The position numbers and the translations under genes were made by a program. A stretch of 64,000 nt of DNA. Source: Mytilus californianus. Taxonomy: Eukaryota; Mollusca; Bivalvia; Mytilida; Mytilidae. The notes beneath the pieces were generated by a model. It did not search any database and was not told the DNA's origin. It saw nothing but the letters and a program-made list of their open reading frames with translations. The stretch spans positions 73,685,955 to 73,749,954 of the forward strand of contig NW_026262581.1 of assembly GCF_021869535.1 (NCBI RefSeq), read 5' to 3'. Each line of letters starts with the position of its first letter. The first letter of the stretch is position 1. This document shows, one piece after another, positions 46,137 through 56,639 of this stretch.

Positions 46137-46969
46137 TAACTGAAATGATGAGGTCATACAGTTGGTAAAAAAAAACCACATTCAATGAGTAACTTGAAAT
46201 TTTGTTTCTATAAAAAAGAAAAGTTTCAATCATTGATGAAATAGTTTTATCATGCAGCATGTGACTGTTCTAACTCGGAAACAATGTCAGTGATTGTCTT
46301 CGGTCCTCAATAAAAATGCGTCATTCATGGCCATGATTTTCATGGAATTTGATGTCCGCCGAAAAATGGGGAAATTAGCAAAGACTTGCTTTGGAAATCA
46401 CTTATGGCCTGTTCACTAATGCTATGGTAACTTTTATTATTTATAAAAGCTGTTCGTTATAATTTGTTGAATGATTCCGCACACTAATGTGGCCGTCTTT
46501 ATACGTTTAGTCTTTGCAATCAACACTAACACTGAGCGGTAAAATACAAACACAAAAAAAACTGCCGAAATGTGCAATTTCTTTCTGTTATCAAATGACC
46601 ATTGTATGAATGCGTCCGATCCTTCGCCCCATCTTGTCAAGCCTCTTTCCAATTTATGTTTCAACTCAACTCCTAGCAAATATATTGTGTTTATTTCAAA
46701 TCTTAAGCTCTTTCATAGCCGGTCATGGCTAAAATCACTTTCCAGGAGATAAATATCTCTTAAACGTCTCATATTTCGAGCATAGGCCAATTTTTGCATT
46801 GGTACAGCAGGTGGATTAAGTTTAACGACAGTTTAAGCATTTTTAACGACTCGTTAAAATTAACGACAAGTTGAACAACACACTAATCATATGATTAATT
46901 TTAATCGAACGATTAAGAAATTTTAACGACTCGTTAGCACTAACGACAAGTTGAACAACAGACCCCAGT

Positions 46970-47785
46970 CCTACAACAATGGTACCCACCCAGTGCTGGC
47001 AAATTAAAATAACTCTCTTTAAATGTTTACCTATATGAACATTTTACATCAGTTTTTAGTAAATTCTACTATCATCGTATCCAAAGATTTCATAACGTTT
47101 CATTTCTGTATTGATATTTGAGTTATGTCGCTTTATACGAGAAACATAAGTTGTGATCATCTAAATTTAAAACAGAAAACTCTAACATTATAATTGTCAG
47201 CTGCTAATAACAGTTTGAAGCAAATTTACTAATAATTTCACACAGTCAGTACGTGACACGAACTTAAAGCAAAATAATGGTGGTATTGTTCAAGAATGAT
47301 CAGAGAGAAACTGAAAAATCTCATACGGTTTTTGGTAAAATGATATTAAAAATGTTTAGTGGAGTGCCTATATAATTCACTCGCCCAATGTTTTGTGTTA
47401 TTGATAAATTGTGAGGAAATTTTATTTTTTTTAGAAATAACTCTATAAATAACACACTGTCAGTAGCGATCACGCAAGATATAAACAAAATTTAGTATTT
47501 AACGGATATATGTACTGAAAAAAACAAGGGATTTCATTCAACACACGATGAATATTGACCACATATATTTAAAGTAAAGGCTAGGTATGAATTGATGTAT
47601 AGGATAAATCGAATGAATTGTCTCCTACGATTGTATTTTTCAAAAGTACAGAATTGAGTATATTGACATAGCAGGCGAGGTATGATGTTAATGTGCTTTT
47701 ATTAAAAAAACAACTTTGGACACTGTCATAAATTTACAGGAAAACATTTTCGTTTCGTCTACTTACTACCCACGGTAACCGTTCA
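46970..47785. other. no recognisable gene
   Basis: Nothing recognised. Confidence 0.35.
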
Positions 47786-47788
47786 GTG

Positions 47789-47829
<41 letters not shown>

Positions 47830-47830
47830 G
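47789..47830. repeat. TA/ATAC microsatellite at LINE tail
   Basis: TA dinucleotides with one ATAC interruption, next to 'AATAAAACAATAC' on the minus strand, about 170 bp below the LINE stop. It is probably the simple-repeat tail of that LINE, or its target. Confidence 0.85.
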
Positions 47831-47998
47831 TATTGTTTTATTAAAGTGCAACCTGATATAAAATATAATACAAATATGAAACATATTTTATAATGTCAAC
47901 CAGCCTTCATAGGCTTATGATGCACTGTAATTCTAAAGTTCTCATAAGTATCTGTTATAAATATCAAATATCAATTTAATTGTACAATAAACAAGTAG

Positions 47999-48349
47999 TT
48001 ATTTTTTTCTCATTAATGTTTGTGTTCTAATATTAGGAATGTTAGTGATAAATTTTGACACAATTTTAACACCGGCACTGAGCAAAAATTTGAATTTATC
48101 CAGATCAGACATATTATCAAAATTACAGTTATATCTCTGTTGACAGTCCATAAGCATACACTTTCTCTGTAATGAATAAGCAGGGCAATGTAATATATAG
48201 TGTCTTTCGTCTTCTACGGTCCAAGTCCCGCAAACTTTACAAAATCGTCTATCGACCGGGATGCCACGGTACCGCCCTTTCTCAATTTCAAGGGAGAAAA
48301 TATATGAAAATGATTCAAGACTTAATAAAAATATAGCAATACAAAACAA
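47999..48349 (-). pseudogene. LINE reverse transcriptase, C-terminal zinc-knuckle fragment
   Basis: The minus-strand ORF reads SLEIEKGRYRGIPVDRRFCK, VCGTWTVEDERHYILHCPAY. This is the Cys/His motif that follows the RT domain in many animal non-LTR elements (LRIExGRY..RxCxxC..xEDExHFLLxCPxY). It binds nucleic acid in intact elements. The frame is open to the stop at 47999, but only the last 90 or so residues of the protein are present. The first 25 codons (hydrophobic) look like flanking DNA. The 5' truncation and simple-repeat tail fit a normal LINE insertion. Confidence 0.82.
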
Positions 48350-48479
48350 AAATGCAAATCCTGAATTTTACAATGACGACACAATTTTTTCTTATTTAAA
48401 TAATATAATCAATGAACGTTAGAAAAGCAGTGTTTTTTTCAATCTGTGTTAAGAGAAGAACAGGGAACACAAAAAGTTC

Positions 48480-48810
48480 CTAACTGCACGGTTTATCAAA
48501 AGAAATTATTGTCTATATATACCGGACAATCTCGGGGGAAACTCTTTAATCAATGTTTTTAAAGCAATGGTCAGAGAAAAAATAATAAATGAGAATAAAA
48601 TAATAAAAACTTAATACAAAGTAGTCTTAGTCCTGTATGGATTATTTCTGAAGATAGAAATTAGACATGAAATAATCCAGAAGAATGTACATCATAATTA
48701 TTATAACTATATGAAAACTATTTAGTAGGTCAAAGTTAATAATTCCCTTGATTACCAAAAACAAAAATTTAACCGGACCTGATGTTTGTCCGTGATATAA
48801 GATTTAACTG
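48480..48810. other. no recognisable gene
   Basis: Nothing recognised. Confidence 0.3.
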
Positions 48811-48814
48811 ACAT

Positions 48815-48900
48815 AAACGGTACCAATTTTTCTGCACCAGATGCGCATTTCGACAATCAATTTCTCTTCAGTGATGCTTGAGGCCAAAATATTTTAAAAT
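48815..48900 (-). repeat. dispersed repeat ('GCGCATTTCGACAATC' type)
   Basis: GCACCAGATGCGCATTTCG, then ACAATCAATTTCTC and TTCAGTGATGC, shared with 16150-16270. I recall it as a common mussel repeat; class unknown. Confidence 0.5.
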
Positions 48901-49254
48901 CCAAAGCTTATTAAAAAGGTGAAGAGGTATTAGCTAGCACGATTTGATTATAATGCTTACCGTTCTACTGTTCCAATTCTTAGTTTAATCTCGGATTAGT
49001 TTGGAGTTCACATTGTTGAATCTAGTTTGTGTGTAATGTTTTATCTATTTCTTTTGTCATTTATTTATAATGTAGTCTGTTCTATCTTCGATATTTTTTA
49101 TAACCAATCCTCTTTGTATGCTACTACATTTTCATGAGGAATCGAAAAGTATCAGGAAGATATTGTCCGTCAAATGATGAGAAAAAAAAAACGGAAAGAT
49201 TAAACTCTATAATAAAAGCGGACCACAAATCTTACAAAAATACAATTGAAAACA

Positions 49255-49760
49255 ATTAAGATGTAGTACATTGTATGATTGCCAATTGAAAATACCATCC
49301 ATCAGAATCCATATGACGTAGATACAAGTCAGTAGTCAGCTATGACCAAATGTGAAACGAGAAAATCAAAGCCTGATTACTTACACAACAATGATGAAAA
49401 ACAAATAAAGTATACATGAATCAACGACAACCACCGTATTACAGGCTTTTGACTTGACACGCGTCTTGCATACCAAACTTTAAGCATGATAGCGTCGATG
49501 GGTTGTTTGGGACAGACACATTGGAAAGCGACGGGGTTAAAGATGTTTGTAAGCGGCCTAATTGTCCCTAACCTTGGACAGTTGTGTTACAGAACAACAT
49601 AAGAACAAACTGTGAAAATCAGTTCGAAATTGATTTACTCAAAAGTTTGGTACTGAGCACAACAAACCAAAAACCAAACTAACATAAAAAAGTAATAATA
49701 AAAAAAAATGTAGAAGAACTCGCAGTTATTGAAAGCTAGTTCAAAGCCATATCTAAAATT
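49255..49760 (-). repeat. family-A PLE tail, 500 bp
   Basis: It runs from GATGTAGTACATTGTATGAT through CAACGACAACCACCG, GACGGGGTTAAAGATGTT, GAACAACATAAGAAC to the reverse of the CTGCGAGT module (ACTCGCAGTTATTGAAAGC, 49729-49747). It is more diverged than the 2.6-kb or 42.7-kb copies. Confidence 0.7.
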
Positions 49761-50134
49761 AAGAGATAAATATTGTATTATTGGATTTTATCTCACGCTC
49801 GCAATTTTCCAATTTGAAAAATATAGGAACGATACCTCAAGCACAGGGATACATTCTACTGTATCCAGACTGCACAATGACAACCTCTGTAATTAGTACG
49901 AACAAAAACAGATGTAAGCTATATAAAATATGTCACAACTCGTTTACAGTGGTACAGTAAATAACCCATACATTAGTCTTATGTGACCGATTGGCTCTCT
50001 TCTTATAGTGGGAGCGTCTGTTTCAAATCTTGCTATTATTCTGAGAGGAGGAATTCTATTTATTTTCGGAAGTTGGTCTGTCGATGGTATAAATTAATCC
50101 TCAAAATTTAATTGAAAAAAACCCTTTAGTCGCA

Positions 50135-50185
50135 AAAGAGAGGCAAAAGATACCAAAAGGGACATTCAAACTCATAATCAAGGAA
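50135..50185 (-). repeat. PLE family-3 3' terminus stub
   Basis: AAAGAGAGGCAAAAGATACC, then AAAAGGGACATTCAAACTC, about 50 bp. Confidence 0.6.
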
Positions 50186-50189
50186 CCAT

Positions 50190-50690
50190 TTAAAAACTTC
50201 ATAACCCTTTCCTTTAACTTCTTTAAATCATGTAATGAGTTCAGCATGGACCTTTAAAAAAAGATTGAATGTCCTGAGCCGTTCTCAAGCTCTCTCTTGC
50301 TACGATAAAACCTGACTCACCTACATCAGAGTCATTGTTTACCCCATTCCTTCTTGATAGAACAGAAAAAAAAAAACTGCCAGACAAACTCTTCACCTCT
50401 GCTTTCACCTGATATGAAAAAGTCACCAATTTTTGTTTAACAGGACCCATAGCCGATATAAGAGAGCATCAACTCGCCTCAGTTCTTTTCAGGATATGCA
50501 ATTAATCAAAAGTTACTATTTTATCATTCACGATCAATGTGATTGATAAAAAGTCTCAATCCAATAAACCGTTACTTTTCCTATCCAATACATCTATAAA
50601 TATCTGCCGTTATACCATATTCTACAATTACAAGGAATACCATTTTAATTATGCGTCTTTCGTTCAAAGGAGGACCAATATCCTATTCCC
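50190..50690. other. no recognisable gene
   Basis: A 93-codon ORF (50539-50820) crosses into the duplicated block and shows no motif. Confidence 0.3.
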
Positions 50691-50693
50691 TGT

Positions 50694-52640
50694 CCAGGGC
50701 AATAACACGTTTTCCCCAGGCCCCCTTCTATCTAAGTTGGCCATACTTCAATTAGTCGGCATCAGTTGTCAGTTCATCCTATTTACCATATTTCTATTAA
50801 CCCCATCTTATGTGAACTGAGCACAATCTCTGAGACACCATTGGCTCCTCCATGTTGATGGTTGGTGGCGAACAATTTAAAATATGGAAGACTGACTATG
50901 GTATAATAGTGCGAAAAATGTTCTATTCTCGTGACTGTTTCAACAACTTCAGAAAAAGACTCCTACGCATATTTTTTAATGCGAGGAACGTCCTAGTCCT
51001 TGGTGTGCTATTGCCTTAACCCCAAATATTTAATTTAATTATTTGAAAAACAAAACAGTATCAAAAATATCCCTATTTCAGGAGAGGCAGAAGATATCAA
51101 AGGGATATTCAAACTCATAAATCGAAGACAAACTGACACCTCGATGGCAAAAAACGAAAGAAAAACAAACACAACATAGAAAACTAAAATAATACCGAGG
51201 GTGATTTAAGGTGATCCGGAGGGGTAAACACTTCTGCTGCACATGTGGCACCCGTCGTGTTGATTATTTTCAAATTCAGTGATAAGTCTCAATCGGGGAT
51301 GTTAAATTCGATGAAAAAAGAAAGGTTTTGTGGATACGACAATTTGAATATATCCATAGCCATTTGTGATATAGATTTTGTATATTTGTCAACTAATCGT
51401 AAAGTAGTCAGCCAAATCTCTTCCTTGTTAGCAGCAACCCTCAGAGTCTATAAAGGAATTCAAAATAGTAAACTTGTTTATGTACTCGAACAGATCTAAC
51501 AATATACACATCTGATACACACCGCCCCTAGAGTATTTAGTTTCACAATACCCCCTACTCGGAAAAAAATTTATGTTAATAGTTGGTAAAGAGATTTCCT
51601 GGAGTACTTGGAAGACCCAGCAATATAACGTTGTTCGTAAGAACATGTATGTAACTTAGGTATTCAATACAGTAAAGGAATATCCATTTTCCATCTTTGG
51701 TTGAAATTACAAAGGAATATAGAACAGGCCTATGATTATCCAGATTTCCTCTTTCAAATTGGTAGATCTCCTCGGGGACTGTGTCTATATATGGTGAGTA
51801 TTGAAGTGAATAGTCAATACCTAATTCCTTTATCAGGCAGCTTTTGCAATGTAATAAACACAAACCAATCTTGTTTGGGACTTTCTCTGCTGGGAAAACA
51901 ACATATTTGTTATTGAGGTATGATAGGTGTTTAGCATGATTTGGGTCTTTAAAAATGTGTCCCATTGAATTGGACAAATAATGGACTGTACTAGGCACGA
52001 TAGAGGGAGAGCCCTGTCTAGATATTGAGCACTCTATACAGGGGAACTGGAACTGAAATGGGTTCATTTTGCTAGAAAAAAACATTAATACCATTATGCC
52101 TATCTCCTGCCCGTCGGATAACTGAGTAGATAATTAAAAAAAATCGGCATTACGCATTACGGCTTTACGGCTTTACACCAGATCTCCTAGATTAAGTCGT
52201 CAGTGAAAACCGAGATAACCTTATACAATTCTTCAGTAGAGGCTGATACAGGTCCATCTACTTACCTAGTTAGACTTTTGAGATATGGGCCTCTCAGATG
52301 TTGATCGACTGTCAAGGACGTAAAAGGTTTTTACAATGTTGTTTCCATTTTGGTTTACCTTGTATTTATATTTTACTTAATTTGTACTTTATCGAGAAAG
52401 TGTATACTATATACGGTATGTACTATCTACTACAAAAAAATTAAAGGCGTCTTTGTTAATTTACTATCAACTACAAAAAGTTTTTTTTTGCGTCTTTGTT
52501 TTTTTTATTTGTATTTTTGTTTGAATTTTTAGTCAGTTGTGTTGTATGTCTGCGATGTATGTTTACACAATTTTGGCTGCTGGATCCAAATTATTGTCAC
52601 ATTAACACATTATGTGTGTTTGGGTTGCTCCCCAATTTCC
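50694..52640 (-). repeat. long direct repeat, copy 1 (internally deleted PLE)
   Basis: It matches 62319-64000 from CAGGGC(A/G)ATAACAC onward, by eye at roughly 90-95% identity where aligned. About 260 bp present here (50860-51120, including the tail terminus at about 51081) are missing in copy 2. The block comprises a non-coding left part, a family-3 3' UTR, a broken RT (minus strand) and a 5' flank. Confidence 0.88.
51245..52094 (-). pseudogene. PLE family-3 RT, N-terminal part fused to C-terminal end
   Basis: Reading 52094 downward: DPNHAKHLSYLNNKYVVFPA, EKVPNKIGLC, CLIKELGIDYSLQYSPYID, LDNHRPVLYSFVISTKD, then in another frame GVYQMCILLDLFEYINKF. These match the finger region of bivalve PLE RTs (YVVVPADKAPNN.., CLIKELGIDNSL, LDNHRSVLCSFGISTKDEE, GVNQMWILKNSKDLLEYI). 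About 50 codons later (51420-51340) the sequence reads WLTTLRLVDKYTKSISQMAM, which is the extreme C-terminus (LVDRYGISVSQMT). The catalytic palm (motifs A-E) has been deleted, so this copy can only be non-autonomous or dead. Confidence 0.75.
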
Positions 52641-52744
52641 TTCCTCAATATAACGAAACTATGAACAACTGTCATACGAGTGGTAGGTCTAGAAAATTTT
52701 GGGTCCTCAATGCTCTTCAACTTCGTACTTTATTTGGCCTTTTT

Positions 52745-52845
52745 TAACGTTTTTGAACCAAGCCTCCCTGATGAGTCTTGTGTAGATGAAACGCGCGTCT
52801 GACGAACGAAATTTTAATCCTGGTATCTATGATGAGTTTATTTAG
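52745..52845 (+). repeat. dispersed repeat with 'GATGAAACGCGCGTCTG'
   Basis: CTGATGAGTCTTGTGTAGAT, then GAAACGCGCGTCTGACG and TTTTAATCCTGGTA. The same end is seen reversed at 60330-60385. Class unknown to me. Confidence 0.6.
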
Positions 52846-52849
52846 CTTG

Positions 52850-53585
52850 TTAGCCAAGTTTAACGCACCATTTTCTTCGGAAAATGCCTGTACCAACTTA
52901 TGAATATGAAAGTTCTTTTTTCACTCGTTCCGTTGGTTGTTTTTATAACTTTCTAACACTTGTTTTAATCCAACTGTTTAAAAAGGTATCATAACCCATC
53001 TCAATCTGTCTTCTCTAATCAAGGTCATTCTTAACATCGTTTTCATGGGTCAAACTCAGATCTTTTAAGGAAGTGCTGAATCAAACGGACTTAAAGCATC
53101 TTCAAATATTTCTCTTTGTCCTTTTAACTTAAGGATCATGTTCTTGCCATTTTAGAGCTTCGAAACTACAATAAAAACATTGAATACTAGTGCCCTTGAA
53201 TACGGGGAATGACTCCTAGAGGTTACTCTACAATTTAATTGGCTATAACATTTACTCGGTAATAAGGTTGCTAAGAATCCTTGAAATGATTGGACGTCTG
53301 TACTTTGTACTCTCGTATATACTAGCCATATTCCTCTGCATATCTGTGAAACTTTGTATAAATATCTTGGATTTCCCATTCTACTTCAGTTTAATTTTTT
53401 TGGAGAACACATGCCTTAGCCCCAATCGTTTGTATGTCTTGTAGCGGGTTTTATTGACCTCTGAACTGAATGCTGTCTGATGGTCAAAGGCATCCACTAG
53501 ATTTTTGGAATGATTGACATACAATATTGCCTTTGGTGGCTACTGTACCGGAAACCACCTGGATTCAACTATTACGATAAATTTA
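52850..53585. other. no recognisable gene
   Basis: Short ORFs only. Confidence 0.3.
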
Positions 53586-53589
53586 AGTT

Positions 53590-53960
53590 GATCAATTCAA
53601 ACAACTGGCTGTACTGGTTTTAAGGGTCAAAATCTGATCGATCGATATTATTCAATCATTACAATCGATTAACTGTTGATCAATTCAATCAACTGGCTTT
53701 ATAGTTTTCCAAGACGCATGATCGTATTGATCGTATTTGATCGTAACGATTGAATAAGAGTTTATCAATCCAATCAATTAGCTCTCTTGTTTTCAAAACT
53801 AACAGATTGATCGTATTCAATCGAAAGATCGAATAATGTGATCAGTTTTATTAATTTGCTCTTTAGTTTTCAAAACACACTATCGTATTTATCGTATTCA
53901 TTCGTTACGAAAAAAATATTAATCAATTCAGTCCACTAGCTCTTCATGGTAATGACTAAC
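53590..53960. repeat. degenerate tandem repeat, about 77-91-bp unit, rich in GATCGTAT/CAATCGAT
   Basis: Units begin with (G)ATCAATTCAATCAACTGGCT-like text at about 53590, 53678, 53763, 53840 and 53931. Each has a TAGTTTTC(C/A)AA block and an internal cluster of GATCGTAT/TTGATCG. About 4.3 copies with indels. No coding sense. Confidence 0.85.
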
Positions 53961-53964
53961 TCTT

Positions 53965-55298
53965 GAGCCTCGCTGACTTCGGTATCAGTCCCCCCCCCAA
54001 AAAAAAAAACCCCACACAACCACCTGTAAAACCGGTATCATCGCTAAAACTCTCTCTTAATCCCCGAGTATGGTCCCTTTTATACGGACAAGGAGACATT
54101 TCAATCAGCTGTGTATAGAACAACAATATAAATGATAAGGTCCGTGATTTTAGCCAACTCGCTCATATTTTGGTCGTCAAAAAATACAGATCAAATGAAT
54201 AACAGTATAAAGTAAATATTCTGGCGTCAGAAAATGCTGTTTGTTTTCTTTTTCTGTAGTCCTTTGCATAAGGTTTTAAAAATACCGCCCATGACGCTAC
54301 GTTCATTCTGAATACGTCGCGATTAACGGGTTAACTTAAATTATTATAATGAGGACAGTCCTACTAGGTTTGGACAGTTAATTGAATTTTAAGTTTTGCC
54401 GATGTCAAGTACATTCTTCACTCTGAAAGCCCCTAATATAATGAGACATCCCCTCATCACTGCTGTATAGATTTGGGTTTCCTACCTATCACTCCGGAAA
54501 ACTGGATGAGAAAAGTTTAATATCTTCCTAATTCAAATGAAATAAATACATTCATAATTTAAATTAAAAGTCCATATCTATAATATAATTTAACGTGAGT
54601 AATTTTTAAAAGGGATGGTTTCAAGCTTGCACCTGTTGAGTTCATGAATATTGATGTAAAATGCGTGACTAGAAAAGTGTAGGATTGTTCTTCTTTTTTT
54701 CTGTCCAACATCTGTTGCTTTGGCTCACTGCATACAACGTTATCTTTCAAATATTTATTCATTCACGATAGATCTGCGGGCTTGTAAAGGTAAAACAATA
54801 CTATAATCATCCACTTTAGTTTGTGATAGAGATTTTTAGTCGTTAATCCTAAGATCCTTTAATTGAGAACAGTGTGTTTGATTCGATCATAACATTTGAA
54901 GTATCATTATTCGTTAAGAACGAAAGTGTCGAAATATGAACAAGAAAAACGTACATGAGGTATTTGATGTTTTTGGTGAATTTTCAACTCTTCCTCTTTT
55001 TCTTGGTAGGTAGAATTAGGAAAGATAAAAGGACCAAAGCAAAATAAAAATTTTAAAACATGATTAATAGGATAACTTGCAAAAGGATTTGATAACTGTA
55101 ATCTTTTATTTGTAAAACCTGGTATTTATAAATTCTAATAATTTTAATTAAAAATAGATATCTCATTTTTTTAAAACTGTTTAGTGCTGGAATAATGATC
55201 CAAGTTTGAGGCAGAGAAAGTGTGCAAAATAATGTTTTTTGTGTGAATGCCAATAAAGGAACAAATTTAAGTTCGATTTATTCCCTAGGAAATATATA
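53965..55298. other. no recognisable gene
   Basis: A short C8-A11 run lies at 53991-54010. Nothing else recognised. Confidence 0.35.
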
Positions 55299-55302
55299 TT
55301 AG

Positions 55303-55632
55303 TCTGAAACGGTCATTTTGATCTTAACATCATCTGAAAACTCTGAAAAATACATCATTCAGTCATGCTCAGTCTTTCAGTCAATTTTAGACTGATCCCT
55401 TGTGGTAAATATAGTACTATTCAGACAATTCATTTGCAGTCAATTCAGTACTGTTCAGTAGTTTTTCAGTTAACTCATTATGATGTTGATGTGTACAGGC
55501 AAATAACAACTTCTGAACATTACTGAATTTACCGCAGAAGATAAATAAGAATATGACCAAAAGACTGAAATGACTTAATACTTTATTGTTCAGTCTTTTA
55601 AGAGCTGTTCAGATCAAAATGACCGTTTCAGA
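55303..55632. mobile_element. 330-bp MITE with perfect 22-bp TIRs
   Basis: The left end, TCTGAAACGGTCATTTTG (continuing ATCT), and the right end are exact reverse complements. The interior repeats CAGT(C/A)TTTCAGT-type words. The flanks do not give an unambiguous target duplication (TTAG at the left, TAAA at the right), so the superfamily is open. No coding capacity. Confidence 0.88.
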
Positions 55633-55639
55633 TAAAAAA

Positions 55640-56035
55640 ATGTTTGCTAGTGAATGTTCGTCCTAAAATTTTAGCTACACTCCAATAATTTAGGTACAGT
55701 TCAAGTTTAAATGAACATTGAAACATAGAATATTTCCTCCAGTTATGGTGGTAGTTGTATTTAAATTGAACTGAATTCAAAGTGCAAGTGATTAGTCGTC
55801 GAGGTTTGTTTCTAGTTACAGTTTTACTTAAAGTTGCCTTATACTTAGTCGTCACTTGGGTACAAATCAGAATAATAAATAATCGACTCCAGTTGATTCA
55901 CTTAAATGTTTCGTAGCTTTAAATAAGATTTTTACTTATTCATAAAACAAATGAAAGTTAATTGTTTTCAAGAAATCTGATAACGTTTATAACAAAAAAG
56001 TTCCGAAAAATGAATATTACAAATTTTTACGATAT
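55640..56035. other. no recognisable gene
   Basis: Nothing recognised. Confidence 0.3.
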
Positions 56036-56039
56036 ATAC

Positions 56040-56270
56040 AAAAAATGTAAAACAAAAATACCGAACTCCAAGGTAAATTCAAAACGGAGAAGTCCATAAA
56101 AAATCCAACGTTATCAACCAATAGAGCTACATGTAGCGAAAAACAATTGTCATATTCCTAACTTGGTACAGGCATTTCCCGCAGAAAATGGTGTGTTAAA
56201 CCTGGTTTTATAGCCAACTAAAACTCCCCATTGTATGACAGTTGTTTAGAGTTCGAGATAGAATGCCCAC
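56040..56270 (-). repeat. family-C dispersed repeat
   Basis: ACCGAACTCCAAGGTAAATTC, AAGTCCATAAAAAATCC, TAACTTGGTACAGGCATTTC, GTGTGTTAAACCTGGTTTTA. It is related to 20.66 kb and 2.03 kb. Confidence 0.6.
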
Positions 56271-56639
56271 AGTAATCTAAAACGACCCCCAAACTCTTGC
56301 ATGTTAAATCTGTATAAATGTTAGATGGTAGTTCATTAATTTAGATGTGCACAAACTTTGCACACAATATGTTTATGCTAATAAAATGAATTCTGAGGTA
56401 TGCTTTTATCAGAAAGCAACTCAACGAAAGAAATATAAGGTTACATACGGTCCATATGCTATGCGAAGCTAAGTATTACTCTTAGTACGGAACAATCGTA
56501 AATTTATTTAAACGGAGACCATTACAGACTTTTATCTGCCAACAACAGCATTTCCTGAACGACAAAAACAATTAATAAAATAACAAAACCAAATGCTTTT
56601 TTTGATTAGTTTCGTTGATTTTTGAAAAAATCCTGAATT

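Larger units (their letters stand above)
44383..46968. mobile_element. 2.58-kb TIR element with 3-bp CAG duplication (Harbinger-like, non-autonomous)
   Basis: The left end (44386) reads GGGTCTGTTGTTCAACTT and the right end (to 46965) is its perfect reverse complement. Both are flanked by CAG (44383-44385 and 46966-46968). Subterminal regions on both sides repeat ACGAGTCGTTAAAA, GTTGTTCAACTT and TTAATCATATGATTAA motifs. The 3-bp duplication and the GGG start suggest the PIF/Harbinger superfamily. I see no transposase. The interior carries a head-to-head pair of tRNA-like segments, a Naiad-like PLE tail stub and a long hairpin. Confidence 0.88.
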
